A stretch of 38,454 nt of DNA from positions 1-38,454 of the forward strand of contig JAAYZK010000078.1 in assembly GCA_012514895.1 (NCBI GenBank), written 5' to 3'. The position numbers were made by a program, and so were the translations under genes. This document shows positions 38,075-38,454 of the stretch, piece by piece; position 1 is the first letter of the stretch; every line of letters begins with the position of its first letter. The notes beneath the pieces were generated by a model. It had not been told where the DNA came from, made no database searches, and worked only from the letters and a program-made list of their open reading frames with translations. Source of the stretch: Planctomycetota bacterium. GTDB taxonomy: Bacteria > Planctomycetota > Phycisphaerae > SM23-33 > FEN-1343.

Positions 38075-38454
38075 CTACTGGGCCCGGCGTACATCGCTGA
38101 CGTACAGGACCGTCCGCCCGTCGAGGGTGGCCAACCACACGAGGCGGGACTCCTCCGCCGTCCGTGACGTCCGTGCCCACCATTTCAGCAGGCTCAGGCC
38201 CTCTTCGGCCCCGCCGCCGTCCAGCCGGTCGAGGGGTTCCAGAGCCGCATCATCCAGCACGTGGGGCGTGCCGGCCTCCAGGGCCCCGACGCGGACGGCC
38301 CGATCGCCCTCGACCCAGATCGCCGGGGGCGTGTCGCGGTCGCTGGTGAGCGTCCGCCCGGCGCCGGCCTGCCCCAGCGTGACGGTCGCCGGCAGGGGCG
38401 CCCCCTGCGGCGGCGGCCCCGTCGCCAGGAGCACCTGCGGTCGCCCGGGGCGCA
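38075..38454 (-). CDS. C-terminal part of a hypothetical protein (partial, runs off right edge)
   Basis: The minus-strand frame is open to the end of the window (about 126 codons). A GTG at 38434 would be a possible start, but the frame continues upstream of it, so the gene is probably longer. The readable part is beta-strand-like, with Arg, Asp and Thr (PAIWVEGDRAVRVGALEAG, LVWLATLDGRTVLYVSDV), and has no catalytic motif or membrane helix. No family recognised. It converges with the small membrane protein. Confidence 0.55.
   Translation of the reverse strand, partial: RPGRPQVLLATGPPPQGAPLPATVTLGQAGAGRTLTSDRDTPPAIWVEGDRAVRVGALEAGTPHVLDDAALEPLDRLDGGGAEEGLSLLKWWARTSRTAEESRLVWLATLDGRTVLYVSDVRRAQ

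Noticed and set aside
1-38454. tRNA or rRNA genes, CRISPR arrays, insertion sequences, prophage or attachment sites
   Set aside because: Looked for by eye on both strands; none found. Repeats seen are short inverted repeats and the in-gene rho repeat only.

Overview
The window is a strongly GC-rich bacterial chromosome segment with long antisense open frames, typical of high-GC genomes. A PEP-CTERM surface protein, many TPR and HEAT proteins, GspG-type pilins with long C-terminal domains and a PilMNO/secretin machine together suggest a member of Planctomycetota, most likely of the Phycisphaerae lineage. This is an inference from gene content; no rRNA or ribosomal protein is present to prove it.

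Left part (1-9300). The first codons of ispF run off the left edge on the minus strand. They follow a radical SAM/SPASM protein that is translationally coupled to a membrane protein carrying a GspG-like motif. A PEP-CTERM exported protein with its own promoter, start-site palindrome and terminator comes next. A plus-strand cassette then follows: two TPR proteins, a HEAT-repeat protein and a small membrane protein, all nearly touching or overlapping.

Middle part (9300-19330). A membrane-anchored coiled-coil protein (minus strand) is divergent from a housekeeping block. That block holds DNA polymerase I with all three catalytic domains, dephospho-CoA kinase, transcription terminator Rho (with an acidic, tandem-repeat N-terminal extension and its own intrinsic terminator) and a phosphoglycolate-phosphatase-like HAD enzyme. 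A large polytopic membrane protein with a spermidine-synthase-like tail closes it.

Leader (19325-20135). About 800 bases hold no large gene. They contain an AT-richer promoter-like stretch, a nested stem-loop element and a 19-codon reading frame with an almost perfect Shine-Dalgarno sequence. All lie upstream of the major pilin.

Right part (20136-38071). One long co-directional locus encodes a type IV pilus / type II secretion-like machine: a major pilin, five further pilin-like or PilX-like proteins, PilM, PilN, PilO, a PilP/GspC-like protein, a secretin with an extra C-terminal domain, and a TPR lipoprotein. A signalling cassette follows (PAS histidine kinase, single-domain receiver, Cys-rich/GAF/HD-GYP c-di-GMP phosphodiesterase, STAS protein), then the PilB/GspE ATPase and the PilC/GspF platform protein. 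No PilT retraction ATPase and no prepilin peptidase lies in the window. The arrangement suggests a pilus or pseudopilus whose assembly is tied to c-di-GMP and phosphorelay or partner-switch signals. This embedded cassette and the pilin leader are the best candidates for undescribed biology here. The window ends with a small acidic membrane protein and a partial minus-strand gene.
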